Positions 49,248-58,614 of a stretch of DNA of 64,000 nucleotides are shown piece after piece (position 1 is the stretch's first letter; every line of letters starts with the position of its first letter). Origin of the DNA: Halomonadaceae bacterium T82-2 (GTDB lineage: Bacteria; Pseudomonadota; Gammaproteobacteria; Pseudomonadales; Halomonadaceae); assembly GCA_001577635.1 (NCBI GenBank), contig LSBP01000004.1, positions 1 through 64,000 on the forward strand, in the 5' to 3' direction. Below the pieces are notes generated by a model. It did no database searches and had not been told where the DNA came from. It saw only the letters and a list, made by a program, of their open reading frames with translations. The position numbers were made by a program, and so were the translations under genes.

Positions 49248-49814
49248 ATGAGCATCAAATCCGACAAGTGGATCCGCCGCATGGCCGAGCAGGAAGGCAT
49301 GATCGAGCCGTTCGAGTTCGATCAGGTTCGCCATGTCAACGGCCAGCGGGTGATCTCCTACGGGACGTCCAGCTACGGGTACGATGTGCGCTGTGCCGAC
49401 GAGTTCAAGGTGTTCACCAATATCCATTCGGCGGTGGTGGACCCGAAAGGGTTCGACGAGAAGAGCTTCGTCGACATCAAGGGCGATGTCTGCGTGATTC
49501 CGCCCAACTCCTTCGCGCTGGCCCGGACCGTCGAGTACTTTCGCATTCCGCGCAGCGTGCTGACCATCTGCCTGGGCAAGTCGACCTATGCGCGTTGCGG
49601 GATCATCGTCAACGTCACGCCGCTCGAGCCCGAGTGGGAAGGTCACGTGACGCTCGAGTTCTCCAACACCACCAACCTGCCGGCGCGGATCTATGCCAAC
49701 GAGGGCGTGGCACAGATGCTGTTCCTCGAGTCCGACGAGGAGTGCGCGATCTCCTACAAGGATCGCGGCGGCAAGTACATGGGGCAGAGAGGCGTGACCC
49801 TGCCGCGGACCTGA
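49248..49814 (+). CDS. dcd: dCTP deaminase
   Basis: 188 aa, the E. coli length. Deaminates dCTP to dUTP for thymidylate synthesis. Motifs [37 protein letters not shown] (with the catalytic Glu in the last part) and [13 protein letters not shown] are diagnostic. The ATG at 49248 follows AAGGA; a longer frame upstream is not conserved. Confidence 0.96.
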   Translation: MSIKSDKWIRRMAEQEGMIEPFEFDQVRHVNGQRVISYGTSSYGYDVRCADEFKVFTNIHSAVVDPKGFDEKSFVDIKGDVCVIPPNSFALARTVEYFRIPRSVLTICLGKSTYARCGIIVNVTPLEPEWEGHVTLEFSNTTNLPARIYANEGVAQMLFLESDEECAISYKDRGGKYMGQRGVTLPRT

Positions 49815-49874
49815 AAAAGCGTCGATTTGCTGCTGCGCTTGACATCCTGGCCTCCGGCGGTACTCAAAATCCTC

Positions 49875-49890
49875 GTGTAGGAAGCTACAC
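49875..49890 (+). terminator. small hairpin after dcd
   Basis: GTGTAG-GAAG-CTACAC followed by TCCGGTTTTT, about 60 bp after the dcd stop. Likely the dcd terminator. The surrounding text looks like an intergenic repeat but no second copy is in the window. Confidence 0.5.
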
Positions 49891-49982
49891 TCCGGTTTTT
49901 GCGCTCCGGCGGTAGCCAGCCTGCCATCGCTCGCTACGCAAATCACCAGCTTTTTGGGGATGCTTGAAGCAACGAAGCGTCA

Positions 49983-50028
49983 AAAGCAACACAGCCCCGC
50001 CGGCTACCCGGCGGGGCTGTGTTGCTTT
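49983..50028. terminator. 21-bp-stem bidirectional terminator dcd/purN
   Basis: Perfect 21-bp inverted repeat (49983-50003 with 50008-50028), loop CTAC, stem ends AAAGCAACACAGCC / GGCTGTGTTGCTTT, giving T-runs on both strands. Placed between the convergent dcd and purN genes. Confidence 0.88.
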
Positions 50029-50049
50029 CGGGGCGGGCGGAGGCGTCGG

Positions 50050-50787
50050 TTACTCCTCGATATCCTCGTCCAGTTCCTCGGCGGCGTCCGCGTGGGAGAG
50101 CCGCATGCCCTGCGGCGGCAGCGGCACGCCGTCGAGCGTCGGCCCGTCGGTACCGAGCTGGAGGCGCCCCTCGAGAAACCAGCGCACGGCGATCGGGTAG
50201 ATCAGGTGCTCGCGGGCGTGGATGCGCTCGATGATCGTCTCCTCGGTGTCGCCGGGACGAAGCTTCAGCACCGCCTGCATCACCACCGGGCCGCCGTCGA
50301 GCTCCTCGGTGACGAAGTGCACGCTGACGCCGTGCTCCTCGACGCCGTCGGCGAGCGCCCGGGCGTGGGTGTTCAGGCCCTGGTAGGCGGGCAGCAGCGA
50401 GGGGTGGATATTGAGCAGGCGGCCATGGAAGCGGTGCACGAACATCGGGGTGAGGATGCGCATGAAGCCGGCCAGCACCACCAGGTCGGGCTCGTGGCGC
50501 TCGATCACCTTGATCAGCGCGCCGTCGAAGGCCTCGCGGCTGTCGTACTCGCGGTGGGGCAGGGCGACTGCCTCGATGCCGGCGTCATGGGCGCGCTTGA
50601 GGCCGTAGGCGTCGGCCTTGTTGGAGATGACCGCGACGATCTCGCCGCCCAGTTCGCCGTAGGACTGGGCGTCGATCAGCGCCTGCAGATTGCTGCCGTT
50701 GCCCGAGATCAGCACCACCACCCGGCGTGGCTCGGCCGTCTCGGCGGTGAAGTCGTTGAGGGTGTCGGTGGTCGACTCGTCGCTCAT
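50050..50787 (-). CDS. purN: phosphoribosylglycinamide formyltransferase
   Basis: 245 aa. Formylates GAR in purine synthesis. N-terminal [16 protein letters not shown], folate/active-site [12 protein letters not shown] (catalytic Asn and His) and [14 protein letters not shown] (catalytic Asp) are intact. About 20 extra N-terminal residues (Asp/Thr-rich) and an acidic C-terminal tail make it longer than the 212-aa E. coli enzyme. The ATG overlaps the purM stop (ATGA). Confidence 0.95.
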   Translation of the reverse strand: MSDESTTDTLNDFTAETAEPRRVVVLISGNGSNLQALIDAQSYGELGGEIVAVISNKADAYGLKRAHDAGIEAVALPHREYDSREAFDGALIKVIERHEPDLVVLAGFMRILTPMFVHRFHGRLLNIHPSLLPAYQGLNTHARALADGVEEHGVSVHFVTEELDGGPVVMQAVLKLRPGDTEETIIERIHAREHLIYPIAVRWFLEGRLQLGTDGPTLDGVPLPPQGMRLSHADAAEELDEDIEE

Positions 50788-51860
50788 GCCTCGAGATTCT
50801 CCAGTCGTACCTGTTCCTCGTCGCCCTCGCGGGAGACGATCTCGCCGAGGGTGACGACCTGCTCGCCGGCGCCCTCCAGATGGGCGCGGGCCGCCTCGGC
50901 CTGGGCCGCCGGCACCACCACGACCATGCCGATGCCGCAGTTGAGCACGCGGTACATCTCGCGCGCGGCGACGTTGCCCTTTTCCTGCAGCCAGTCGAAG
51001 ACCGCGGGACGCTGCCAGGCGGTGACGTCGACACGCGCGGCGAGGGTCTCGGGCAGGACCCGCGGCAGGTTCTCGAGCAGGCCGCCGCCGGTGATGTGCG
51101 ACAGGGCATGGACGGCGACGCCGCTTTCGCGGATCAGCGACAGCAGCGGCTTGACGTAGATGCGCGTCGGCGCGAGCAGGGCGTCGCCCAGCGGCCGGCC
51201 GTCGAGGTCGGCCTGCAGGTCGGCGTCGCTGACCTCGAGGATCTTGCGGATCAGCGAGTAGCCGTTGGAATGCGGCCCGGAAGAGACCAGGCCGAGCAGC
51301 ACGTCGCCTTCGCCGACCCGGCTGCCGTCGAGGATCTCGGACTTCTCGACCACGCCGACGCAGAAGCCGGCCAGATCGTAGTCGCTGCCCTCGTACATGC
51401 CCGGCATCTCGGCGGTCTCGCCGCCCACCAGCGCGCAGCCGGCCTGCAGGCAGCCCTCGCCGATGCCGCTCACCACGTCGGTGGCGATGTCGACATCCAG
51501 CTTGCCCGTGGCATAGTAGTCGAGGAACTGCAGCGGCTCGGCGCCGGCCACCACCAGGTCGTTGACGCACATCGCCACCAGATCGATGCCGATGGTGTCG
51601 TGACGCCCCAGGTCCATGGCCAGGCGCAGCTTGGTGCCCACGCCGTCGGTGCCGGTGACCAGCACCGGCTGGCGGTAGCCGGCGGGCAGCTCGCACAGGG
51701 CGCCGAAGCCGCCCAGGCCGCCCATCACCTCGGGGCGATGGGTGCGCCTGGCGACTCCCTTGATGCGTTCCACCAGGGCGTTGCCGGCATCGATGTCCAC
51801 GCCGGCGTCCTTGTAGCTCAGGGAGGGGGGCTGTGATGGATCGGCGTCGCTGCGGGTCAT
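50784..51860 (-). CDS. purM: phosphoribosylformylglycinamidine cyclo-ligase
   Basis: 358 aa. Forms AIR from [17 protein letters not shown] at the N-terminus, [42 protein letters not shown] and [16 protein letters not shown] mark PurM. CAGGAC precedes the ATG. Starts the purMN operon, divergent from perM. Confidence 0.97.
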   Translation of the reverse strand: MTRSDADPSQPPSLSYKDAGVDIDAGNALVERIKGVARRTHRPEVMGGLGGFGALCELPAGYRQPVLVTGTDGVGTKLRLAMDLGRHDTIGIDLVAMCVNDLVVAGAEPLQFLDYYATGKLDVDIATDVVSGIGEGCLQAGCALVGGETAEMPGMYEGSDYDLAGFCVGVVEKSEILDGSRVGEGDVLLGLVSSGPHSNGYSLIRKILEVSDADLQADLDGRPLGDALLAPTRIYVKPLLSLIRESGVAVHALSHITGGGLLENLPRVLPETLAARVDVTAWQRPAVFDWLQEKGNVAAREMYRVLNCGIGMVVVVPAAQAEAARAHLEGAGEQVVTLGEIVSREGDEEQVRLENLEA

Positions 51861-51971
51861 GGCGTGTCCTGTCGAAGTGACCTAGAGGTGAAAGCGCGCG
51901 CATTGTAGCATCGCGCCTGCCGGGGTGCATCGGCAGGCGCGGTTCCCGTCAACGGCTTGCAAGGACGAGAC

Positions 51972-53051
51972 ATGACACGTCAACACATCTGGATACTGCT
52001 GGGCCTGGCGGCCGTGCTGTGGCTGCTGGTGCTGCTCGAGCCGATCCTGATGCCGTTCTTCATCAGCATGATTCTTGCCTACCTGGGCGACCCGCTGACC
52101 GACTGGCTGGAAGCCCGCGGGCTGTCGCGGCGGCTGGCGGTGAGCGTGGTGTTCCTGGTGCTGTCGCTGGCCCTGGGGCTGGCCGTGCTGGTGATGGTAC
52201 CGCTGCTCGGCCGGCAGCTCGGTCAGCTGATCGACGCCCTGCCGGCGATCTTCAACTGGGTGCAGGGCACCGTGCTGCCCTGGGTGCGCGAGGTCTCGGG
52301 CATCGACCTCAGTACCGACTTCGAGTCCCTGCGCCAGGCGCTGATGGCCAACTGGAAGGAAACCGGCACCTTCGCCGCGGGCCTGCTGGCGCGGGTGTCC
52401 CGCTCGGGGCTGGCCCTGGCGCTGTGGGTCGCCAACCTGGCGCTGATTCCGGTGGTGACCTTCTACCTGCTGCTCGACTGGGACCGCATCAAGGCCCAGG
52501 TGCGCGATCTGCTGCCGCGGCGGCTGGAGCCGACGGTGACGCGGCTGGCCCTGGAGTGCGACGAGGTACTGTCGGCCTTTCTGCGCGGCCAGCTGCTGGT
52601 GATGCTGAGCCTCGGCATCGTCTACGCGGTGGGGCTGACGCTGGCGGGCATCCAGTTCGGCGTGCTGATCGGCCTGCTGGCCGGGCTGGCGAGCATCGTC
52701 CCTTATCTGGGAGTGATCGTGGGGCTGGCCGTGGCGGCACTGGTGGCCTTCTTCCAGTACGGGGATCTCGTCCACCTGCTGGGCGTGGGGGCGATCTTCG
52801 CGGTAGGCCAGATTCTCGAGGGCGTCGTGCTCCAGCCGCTGCTGCTCGGCGACAAGATCGGCCTGCATCCGGTGGCGGTGATCTTCGCCGTGATGGCGGG
52901 GGGGCAGCTGTTCGGTTTCACCGGGGTGCTGCTGGCCCTGCCGGTGGCGGCGGTGATCATGGTAGTATTGCGCCATCTGCACGAACGCTATAAAAACAGT
53001 CAGTTATATGACGCCGGTGCACACCTGCCGGATAACGGAGACGACGCATGA
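51972..53051 (+). CDS. perM: AI-2E/PerM family membrane protein
   Basis: 359-aa inner-membrane protein with about eight TM helices. Family features: N-terminal LLEPILMPFFISMILAYLGDPLTDWLEARG, LLGRQLGQLIDALP, and GIQFGVLIGLLAGLASIVPYLGVIVG followed by a polar loop, then ILEGVVLQPLLLGDKIGLHPVAVIFAVM. Members export or move small solutes; the autoinducer role is not general. Overlaps hda by 4 nt, the usual gammaproteobacterial pairing. Confidence 0.9.
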   Translation: MTRQHIWILLGLAAVLWLLVLLEPILMPFFISMILAYLGDPLTDWLEARGLSRRLAVSVVFLVLSLALGLAVLVMVPLLGRQLGQLIDALPAIFNWVQGTVLPWVREVSGIDLSTDFESLRQALMANWKETGTFAAGLLARVSRSGLALALWVANLALIPVVTFYLLLDWDRIKAQVRDLLPRRLEPTVTRLALECDEVLSAFLRGQLLVMLSLGIVYAVGLTLAGIQFGVLIGLLAGLASIVPYLGVIVGLAVAALVAFFQYGDLVHLLGVGAIFAVGQILEGVVLQPLLLGDKIGLHPVAVIFAVMAGGQLFGFTGVLLALPVAAVIMVVLRHLHERYKNSQLYDAGAHLPDNGDDA

Positions 53052-53749
53052 GCACGGGGCCGGCGCAGCTGCCACTGGGCGTGGGGCTGCGTGACGATGC
53101 AACCTTCGCCAACTTCCTGCCGGGTGACAACGCGGCACCGGTGGGCCGATTGCGTGCCCAGCTCGATGACGACGGGGAAGCCTTCATCTATCTGTGGGGC
53201 GGCGAGGGCTCGGGGCGCAGCCACCTGCTGCAGGCGGCCTGCCACGAGGCCGGCGCCCGGGACAAGCGCGCGCTCTACCTGCCCCTCGACGATCTTGGGC
53301 ACTTTCCGCCGCACATGCTCGAGGACATCGAGCGGCTCGACCTGCTGGCGATCGACGATCTCGACCTCGTCATCGGGCGCCGGCGCTGGGAAGAGGGCCT
53401 GTTCCACGCCTTCAACCGGCTGCGCGATGCCGGCAAGCGCCTGGTCATCGGCGCTGCCGCGGCCCCGCGTCAGTTGCCCGTGCAGCTCCCCGACCTGGCG
53501 TCGCGCCTGACCTGGGGCGTGACCTTCCATCTGCATCGGCTCGACGATACCCAGCGTCTCGAGGCGCTGCAGCTGCGCGCCCGGGGGCGGGGCATGCAGC
53601 TGCCCGACGAGGTGGCGCGCTACATCCTGCACCGGGGTCCACGCCACTTGAACGAGCTGTTCGCCACCCTCGAGCGGCTCGACCGCGCCTCGCTGTCCGC
53701 GCAGCGCAAGCTGACCATCCCCTTTGTCAAGCAGGCCCTCGACTGGTAA
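53048..53749 (+). CDS. hda: DnaA regulatory inactivator Hda
   Basis: 233-aa AAA+ DnaA homologue lacking the DNA-binding domain; with the beta clamp it promotes hydrolysis of DnaA-ATP. The N-terminal clamp-binding QLPLGVGL (about 7-14) is present, followed by Walker A-like WGGEGSGRSHLLQA (Arg for the usual Lys) and Walker B LLAIDDLD. Convergent with yjbQ, 3 bp between the stops. Confidence 0.93.
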   Translation: MSTGPAQLPLGVGLRDDATFANFLPGDNAAPVGRLRAQLDDDGEAFIYLWGGEGSGRSHLLQAACHEAGARDKRALYLPLDDLGHFPPHMLEDIERLDLLAIDDLDLVIGRRRWEEGLFHAFNRLRDAGKRLVIGAAAAPRQLPVQLPDLASRLTWGVTFHLHRLDDTQRLEALQLRARGRGMQLPDEVARYILHRGPRHLNELFATLERLDRASLSAQRKLTIPFVKQALDW

Positions 53750-53752
53750 GAC

Positions 53753-54172
53753 TCACTCGCCGTTGAGTGTCGCCAGTACCCGTCGCGCGCCGCCGTGCTC
53801 GCGATGTTCGCCGAGCCAGATTCCCTGCCAGGTGCCCAGTGCCGGCCGGCCGTCGCGAATCGCCAGCGTCAGCTGGGTGCCGAACAGGCTGGCCAGTACG
53901 TGGGCGGGCATGTCGTCGTCGCCTTCCAGCGTGTGCCTCAGGCCGGAAAGGTTCGCCGGGGCCAGGCGGTCGGCGAACAGCGCCATGTCATGACGCACGT
54001 CCGGATCGGCGCTCTCGTTGAGGGTCAGCGAGGCGGAGGTGTGCAGCAGCTGCAGGTGCAGCAGGCCGACGCGCAGCTCGGCGATCTCGGGCAGGGCCTC
54101 GACGAGGGCATCGGTGATGCGGTGAAAGCCGCGCGGGTGGGCGGGCAGGGTCACGGTCTGCTGGTGCCACAT
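53753..54172 (-). CDS. UPF0047 (YjbQ) family protein
   Basis: 139-aa secondary thiamine-phosphate-synthase-like enzyme. Conserved HTSASLTLNE, DMALFADRLAP and GTWQGIWLGEHREHGGARRV with the metal-binding His residues are intact. The ATG at 54172 follows GGGAGC; the upstream in-frame extension is discarded. Physiological role unclear; the E. coli homologue has weak thiamine phosphate synthase activity. Confidence 0.9.
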   Translation of the reverse strand: MWHQQTVTLPAHPRGFHRITDALVEALPEIAELRVGLLHLQLLHTSASLTLNESADPDVRHDMALFADRLAPANLSGLRHTLEGDDDMPAHVLASLFGTQLTLAIRDGRPALGTWQGIWLGEHREHGGARRVLATLNGE

Positions 54173-54358
54173 GGTGGGGCTCCCTGGGGTAGGGTGTGTG
54201 CGTGATGCCGTCGCCCGGCATGAGCGGGCCGGATGGCGGCCTGAAGGCCGGGGCATGGCGCCGGGCTATCCTGCCGATTCGGGAGGATGATTGGCGTCCA
54301 CCCCGTGGATATCGCCACACTGTACCAAGGATGCCAGGCAATGAATCAGGAGGATGAC

Positions 54359-55738
54359 ATGAGCGAGACTCGCATCGAGCGCGACAGCATGGGCGAGCTG
54401 GAAGTGCCGGCCAGCGCCCTGTACGGCGCCCAGACCCAGCGCGCCGTGAACAACTTTCCGGTCAGCGGCCAACCGATGCCGGAGGCCTTCATCCGGGCCG
54501 TGGCGCGCATCAAGCAGGCCGCCGCCCGCGTCAATCGTGAACTGGGGCTGCTCGATGACGCGCGCGCCGAGGCCATCGATACGGCCGCCCAGGCGCTGAT
54601 CGACGGTGAGCATGCCGACCAGTTCCCGATCGACGTCTTCCAGACCGGCTCCGGTACCTCGTCGAACATGAACGTCAACGAGGTGATCGCCCACCTCGCC
54701 TCGCGGGACGATCTCGAGGTCGGCCCCAACGATCACGTCAACATGGGCCAGTCGAGCAACGATGTGGTGCCGACGGCGATTCATCTGGCGGCGGCGCTGA
54801 CGGTCAAGGAGCACCTGCAGCCGGCCATGACGTATCTGAAGGCGACCATCGAGCGCAAGGCCGACGCGCTCGACGACGTGGTCAAGACCGGCCGCACGCA
54901 CCTGATGGATGCCATGCCGGTGCGCATGAGCCAGGAACTGGGCGGCTGGGCGAGCCAGGTCGGTCAGGCGATCGAGCGCCTGGAGGACGGCCTCGGGCGC
55001 GTCTCGCGCCTGGCCCTGGGGGGCACGGCCGTGGGCACCGGCATCAATGCTCACCCCGAGTTCGCCGCGAAGGTGGCCGAGCGGCTGGCGGCCGAGACCC
55101 ATCTGCCGCTGCGCCCCAACGACAGCTTCTTCGCCAGCCTGGGCGGGCAGGACGCCGCGGTGGAGCTCTCGGGACATCTGCGCACCTACGCCTGCACGGT
55201 GATGAAGATCGCCAACGACCTGCGCTGGATGAACTCCGGGCCGCTGGCGGGGCTCGGCGAGATCGAGCTGGAGGCCCTGCAGCCGGGCAGCTCGATCATG
55301 CCGGGCAAGGTCAACCCGGTGATTCCCGAATCCGCTGCCCAGGTGGCCGCGCAGGTGATCGGCAACGACAGTGCCATCACCGTGGCCGGGCAGAGCGGCA
55401 ACTTCCAGCTCAACGTGATGCTGCCGCTGATCGCCCGCAACCTGCTGGAGTCGATCACCCTGCTCGGCAACGTCAGCCGCCTGCTGGCCGACCGGGCCAT
55501 CGCCACCTTCAATGTACGGCGCGACAACATCGAGGCGCCGTTGTCCCGCAACCCGATCCTGGTGACGGCGCTCAATTCGGTCATCGGCTATGACGCGGCG
55601 GCGCAGGTGGCAAAGAAGGCCTATCAGGCCGGACGGCCGATCATCGACGTCGCCGAGGAGGAGACCGACCTGTCCCGCGACGAACTCGAGACGCTGCTCG
55701 ATCCGGCGCGACTGACCCGGGGCGGCGTGCCCGAGTGA
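54359..55738 (+). CDS. fumC: fumarate hydratase class II
   Basis: 459-aa Fe-independent fumarase. Signature GSSIMPGKVNP (about 317-327), SGTSSNMNVNEV and TGRTHLMDAMPVRMSQE are diagnostic of FumC. Being iron-free, it often backs up the Fe-S fumarase under iron limitation or oxidative stress. GGAGG precedes the ATG. A 15-bp tandem repeat follows the stop. Confidence 0.95.
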   Translation: MSETRIERDSMGELEVPASALYGAQTQRAVNNFPVSGQPMPEAFIRAVARIKQAAARVNRELGLLDDARAEAIDTAAQALIDGEHADQFPIDVFQTGSGTSSNMNVNEVIAHLASRDDLEVGPNDHVNMGQSSNDVVPTAIHLAAALTVKEHLQPAMTYLKATIERKADALDDVVKTGRTHLMDAMPVRMSQELGGWASQVGQAIERLEDGLGRVSRLALGGTAVGTGINAHPEFAAKVAERLAAETHLPLRPNDSFFASLGGQDAAVELSGHLRTYACTVMKIANDLRWMNSGPLAGLGEIELEALQPGSSIMPGKVNPVIPESAAQVAAQVIGNDSAITVAGQSGNFQLNVMLPLIARNLLESITLLGNVSRLLADRAIATFNVRRDNIEAPLSRNPILVTALNSVIGYDAAAQVAKKAYQAGRPIIDVAEEETDLSRDELETLLDPARLTRGGVPE

Positions 55739-55750
55739 GGGCCATGCCCG

Positions 55751-55795
55751 GCGTCGCCACGCCGGGCGTCGCTACGCCGGGCGTCGCCACGCCGG
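55751..55795. repeat. 15-bp tandem repeat, three copies, after fumC
   Basis: Unit GCGTCGCCACGCCGG repeated three times (the middle copy GCGTCGCTACGCCGG). Each junction makes a CCGGCGT-CGCC-ACGCCGG hairpin, so the tract offers several alternative stem-loops between the convergent fumC and EEP-family genes. Confidence 0.88.
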
Positions 55796-55808
55796 GCTCC
55801 GTCTGGCC

Positions 55809-56879
55809 TCAGGCCTCGCCGTCGCCCTCGCGACGGGCCTCGTGGATGGTCTCGTTGGCCTCCTGACGCTCTTCCCGGTCCGCCTCGGGCGTGTCGTTCT
55901 CGTCGGCACGCGCGGGGCGATAGCGGAAGGTGGCGATGATCGGGAAATGGTCCGAGCCGAACCGGGCCAGGCGGCGCATATCGGCCAGCGTGAAATGCTC
56001 GCTGACGAAGATGTGGTCGAGCGGCCAGCGCATCAGCGGGTACCTGGCGTGGAAGGTGCTGAACATGCCGCGCCCGCGCCGCGGGTCGAGCATGCCGCTG
56101 ATGCGGCAGAAGCGCCGGGTGGTGCGTGACCAGGCCACGTCGTTGAGGTCGCCGAACAGCAGGGTGGGCTGTTCGTGCTGGTGAATCCCCTTGCCCACCA
56201 GCAGCAGTTCGCCGTCTCGCCACAGGGAGTCGTCGCTCTCGCCGGGGGCCGGCGGACGCGGGTGCACGGCATGCAGGCGCAGGCGGGTGCCACAGGGCAT
56301 CGGCAGCCAGGCGTGGATCGAGGGAATGTCGCTCTGGATCAGCCACTTGACCTCGACATCCTCCAGTGGCCGTCGGGAAAACAGGTGCATGCCGTAGAGG
56401 TTGTCCAGCGGGATCTTGACGCTGTGAGGCCAGCCCTCGTCCAGCGCGCGGCTCAGCTGTTCGCCCCACCAGGCATCGGATTCCAGGGTCAACACCAGAT
56501 CCGGTTGCTCGGCGTGGATCTGACGTGTCAGGTCGTCCGCGTTGCGGTTGTCGGTCAGCACGTTGGCGACCATCAGGGTCAGCTGGGCCTGCTCCGTGTC
56601 GTCGTCGGCATCGATGACCTGCTTGCGCCACAGCGGCGTCCAGGGCAGCACATGGGCGAGCTGGACGAGCATGACCAGCAGGCAGCCCAGCACGACCCCG
56701 ACCTGCCAGGTGCCGGAGCCCCAGAGCAGCGCCAGCGCTCCCGTGAGCAGCGCCAGGCCGGCCAGCTGCAGGCGGGGAAAGTCGAAGCCGCGCACCCACC
56801 AGACACGCAGCGGCAGCAGGGGCATAAGGGTTGACAGCACCAGCAGCGCTGCGGCGACGGCCAGGCCGATATCGATCAT
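55809..56879 (-). CDS. endonuclease/exonuclease/phosphatase (EEP) family membrane protein
   Basis: 356 aa. Three N-terminal TM helices (about 4-80) followed by a periplasm- or cytosol-facing EEP domain: VANVLTDNRNADDL, LESDAWWGEQL (catalytic Glu), HAVHPRPP, LFGDLNDVAWS (catalytic Asp and Asn) and GSDHFPI (catalytic Asp-His). This membrane-anchored subfamily is common in proteobacteria; its phosphodiester or phospholipid substrate is unknown. A short acidic/basic tail ends the protein. Confidence 0.83.
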   Translation of the reverse strand: MIDIGLAVAAALLVLSTLMPLLPLRVWWVRGFDFPRLQLAGLALLTGALALLWGSGTWQVGVVLGCLLVMLVQLAHVLPWTPLWRKQVIDADDDTEQAQLTLMVANVLTDNRNADDLTRQIHAEQPDLVLTLESDAWWGEQLSRALDEGWPHSVKIPLDNLYGMHLFSRRPLEDVEVKWLIQSDIPSIHAWLPMPCGTRLRLHAVHPRPPAPGESDDSLWRDGELLLVGKGIHQHEQPTLLFGDLNDVAWSRTTRRFCRISGMLDPRRGRGMFSTFHARYPLMRWPLDHIFVSEHFTLADMRRLARFGSDHFPIIATFRYRPARADENDTPEADREERQEANETIHEARREGDGEA

Positions 56880-56966
56880 GACGAGTTCCCGGGACGGGCC
56901 ACGCCCTCTAGGCGTGACGTGATTGAGTCTCCATCAATAACATGAACGCCGCATCGGCACGAGCCG

Positions 56967-58478
56967 TCAGGTGATGGGCATGCGGGGCTGACTACGTTCG
57001 CGCAGATATTCCGCCAGGCGCTCGCGCTGGGCGGCGTTCAGGCGCAGGTAGAGCTTGCTGCGACGCCGCAGCAGGTCATCGGCGTCGACAGCCCATTCCT
57101 GATCCACAAGGTAGTCCACTTCGCAGGCGGTGAGCCCGGCGCCGAAATGCTCGCCAAGGTCGGCCTCGCTGGTGCAGCCGTCGAGGAAGCGCCGGCACAG
57201 CGTGCCGTAGCTGCGGGTGAAGCGCCAGGCGCGTGCCTCGCCGAGAAACGGGTAGTCGTGCAGCAGGCGGGCCTGAAAGGCCTCCGGAGCGTCGAAGTCA
57301 CCGCCGGGCAGCGGTGTCTCGGCGGTCCAGGAGCGCCCGGCCTGGGGTAGATGCGGCGCCAAGCTACTCAGGGCGGCTTCGGCCAGCTTGCGATAGGTGG
57401 TGATCTTGCCGCCGTAGACCGACAGCAGGGGGGCGCCGGACTCGTCCAGGTCCAGGGTGTAGTCCCGGGTCATGGCCGATGGGTCGGCGGACTCGTCATC
57501 ACACAGCGGCCGCACGCCCGAGAAGTGAGCCACGATGTCGTCACGGTCGAGTGTGCGCGAGAAGTGCGCATTGACGACCTCCAGCAGGTAGTCGATCTCC
57601 GCTTCGCCGACCGTGACCGTCGCCGGGTCGCCGCGATAGCGTACGTCGGTGGTGCCGACCAGGCTGAAGTCCTGTTCGTAGGGCAGCACGAAGACGATGC
57701 GTCCGTCCCGGTTCTGCAGGATGTAGGCGCGTTCGTCGGTGTTCAGGCGCGGCACGATGAGATGGCTTCCCTGGATCATGCGGATGCCGTAGCGCGGCCG
57801 GTGCTCGGTGCGCTGGCGCAGGAAGCTTTCCACCCAGGGGCCGGCGGCGTTGACCAGGGTTCTTGCCCGGCATTCGCTGCGGCGACCGTCGCGGCTGTCT
57901 TCCAGTGTGAGCTGCCAGTGACCGTCGACCTCGCGGGCTGACACGCAGCGCGTGCGCACGTGAATGTCGGCGCCGTTCTCGCGGGCCTGCAGGGCGTTGA
58001 GCACAACCAGCCGGGCGTCATCCACCCAGCAATCGGAATATTCGAAGCCACGGGTGATGTGTGGCTGCAGGGGGCTGGTGGCGTCGAAGCGCAGCGAGCG
58101 CGAGGCCGGCAGGCTGTCGCGATGGCCGAGATGGTCGTAGAGAAACAGCCCGGTACGCAGCAGCCAGGCGGGCCGCAGGTGAGGGCGGTGGGGCAGGATG
58201 AAGCGCAGCGGCCAGATGATGTGCGGTGCCTTGCCGAGCAGGATCTCGCGTTCGCGCAGAGCCTCGCGCACCAGGCGAAACTCGCGGTGCTCGAGGTAGC
58301 GCAGCCCGCCATGGATGAGCTTGCTGCTGGCCGAGGAGGTCGCCTGGGCCAGATCCCCCTGCTCGCACAGGGCGACCCGCAGGCCGCGTCCGGCGGCATC
58401 GTTGGCGATGCCCGTGCCGTTGATGCCGCCGCCGACGACGAACAGGTCGTAGAGAGGGAGGGATGACGTGCTGCCCAT
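56967..58478 (-). CDS. glpD: aerobic glycerol-3-phosphate dehydrogenase
   Basis: 503-aa membrane-associated FAD enzyme oxidising glycerol-3-phosphate to DHAP with quinone as acceptor. FAD-binding GGGINGTGIANDAAGRG near residue 16, SSASSKLIHGGLRYLEHREF, DVRYRGDPATVTV and YGGKITTYRKLAE are the GlpD signatures. Two GlpR-like boxes lie 53-89 bp before the ATG. Confidence 0.96.
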   Translation of the reverse strand: MGSTSSLPLYDLFVVGGGINGTGIANDAAGRGLRVALCEQGDLAQATSSASSKLIHGGLRYLEHREFRLVREALREREILLGKAPHIIWPLRFILPHRPHLRPAWLLRTGLFLYDHLGHRDSLPASRSLRFDATSPLQPHITRGFEYSDCWVDDARLVVLNALQARENGADIHVRTRCVSAREVDGHWQLTLEDSRDGRRSECRARTLVNAAGPWVESFLRQRTEHRPRYGIRMIQGSHLIVPRLNTDERAYILQNRDGRIVFVLPYEQDFSLVGTTDVRYRGDPATVTVGEAEIDYLLEVVNAHFSRTLDRDDIVAHFSGVRPLCDDESADPSAMTRDYTLDLDESGAPLLSVYGGKITTYRKLAEAALSSLAPHLPQAGRSWTAETPLPGGDFDAPEAFQARLLHDYPFLGEARAWRFTRSYGTLCRRFLDGCTSEADLGEHFGAGLTACEVDYLVDQEWAVDADDLLRRRSKLYLRLNAAQRERLAEYLRERSQPRMPIT

Positions 58479-58530
58479 GCGTGGACTCCGCTGATTGCGT
58501 TCGTTGATGAAAGACAGAGTGCTTGTTTGT

Positions 58531-58567
58531 TTCGAAAACGAAAATAGTCTAATCGAAAACGAACATC
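58531..58567. promoter_or_regulatory. tandem GlpR operators in front of glpD
   Basis: TTTCGAAAACGAAAAT (58531-58546) and AATCGAAAACGAACAT (58552-58567) are near-identical boxes 21 bp apart, two helical turns, in the AT-rich glpD upstream region. They match the TCG-rich half-site pattern of proteobacterial GlpR operators. Repression by the adjacent GlpR, relieved by glycerol-3-phosphate, is inferred. Confidence 0.75.
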
Positions 58568-58614
58568 AAGGTGCGCGCTCGTGCTGCCCGGTTTCTTCCG
58601 GGCGGCGATGCGGA

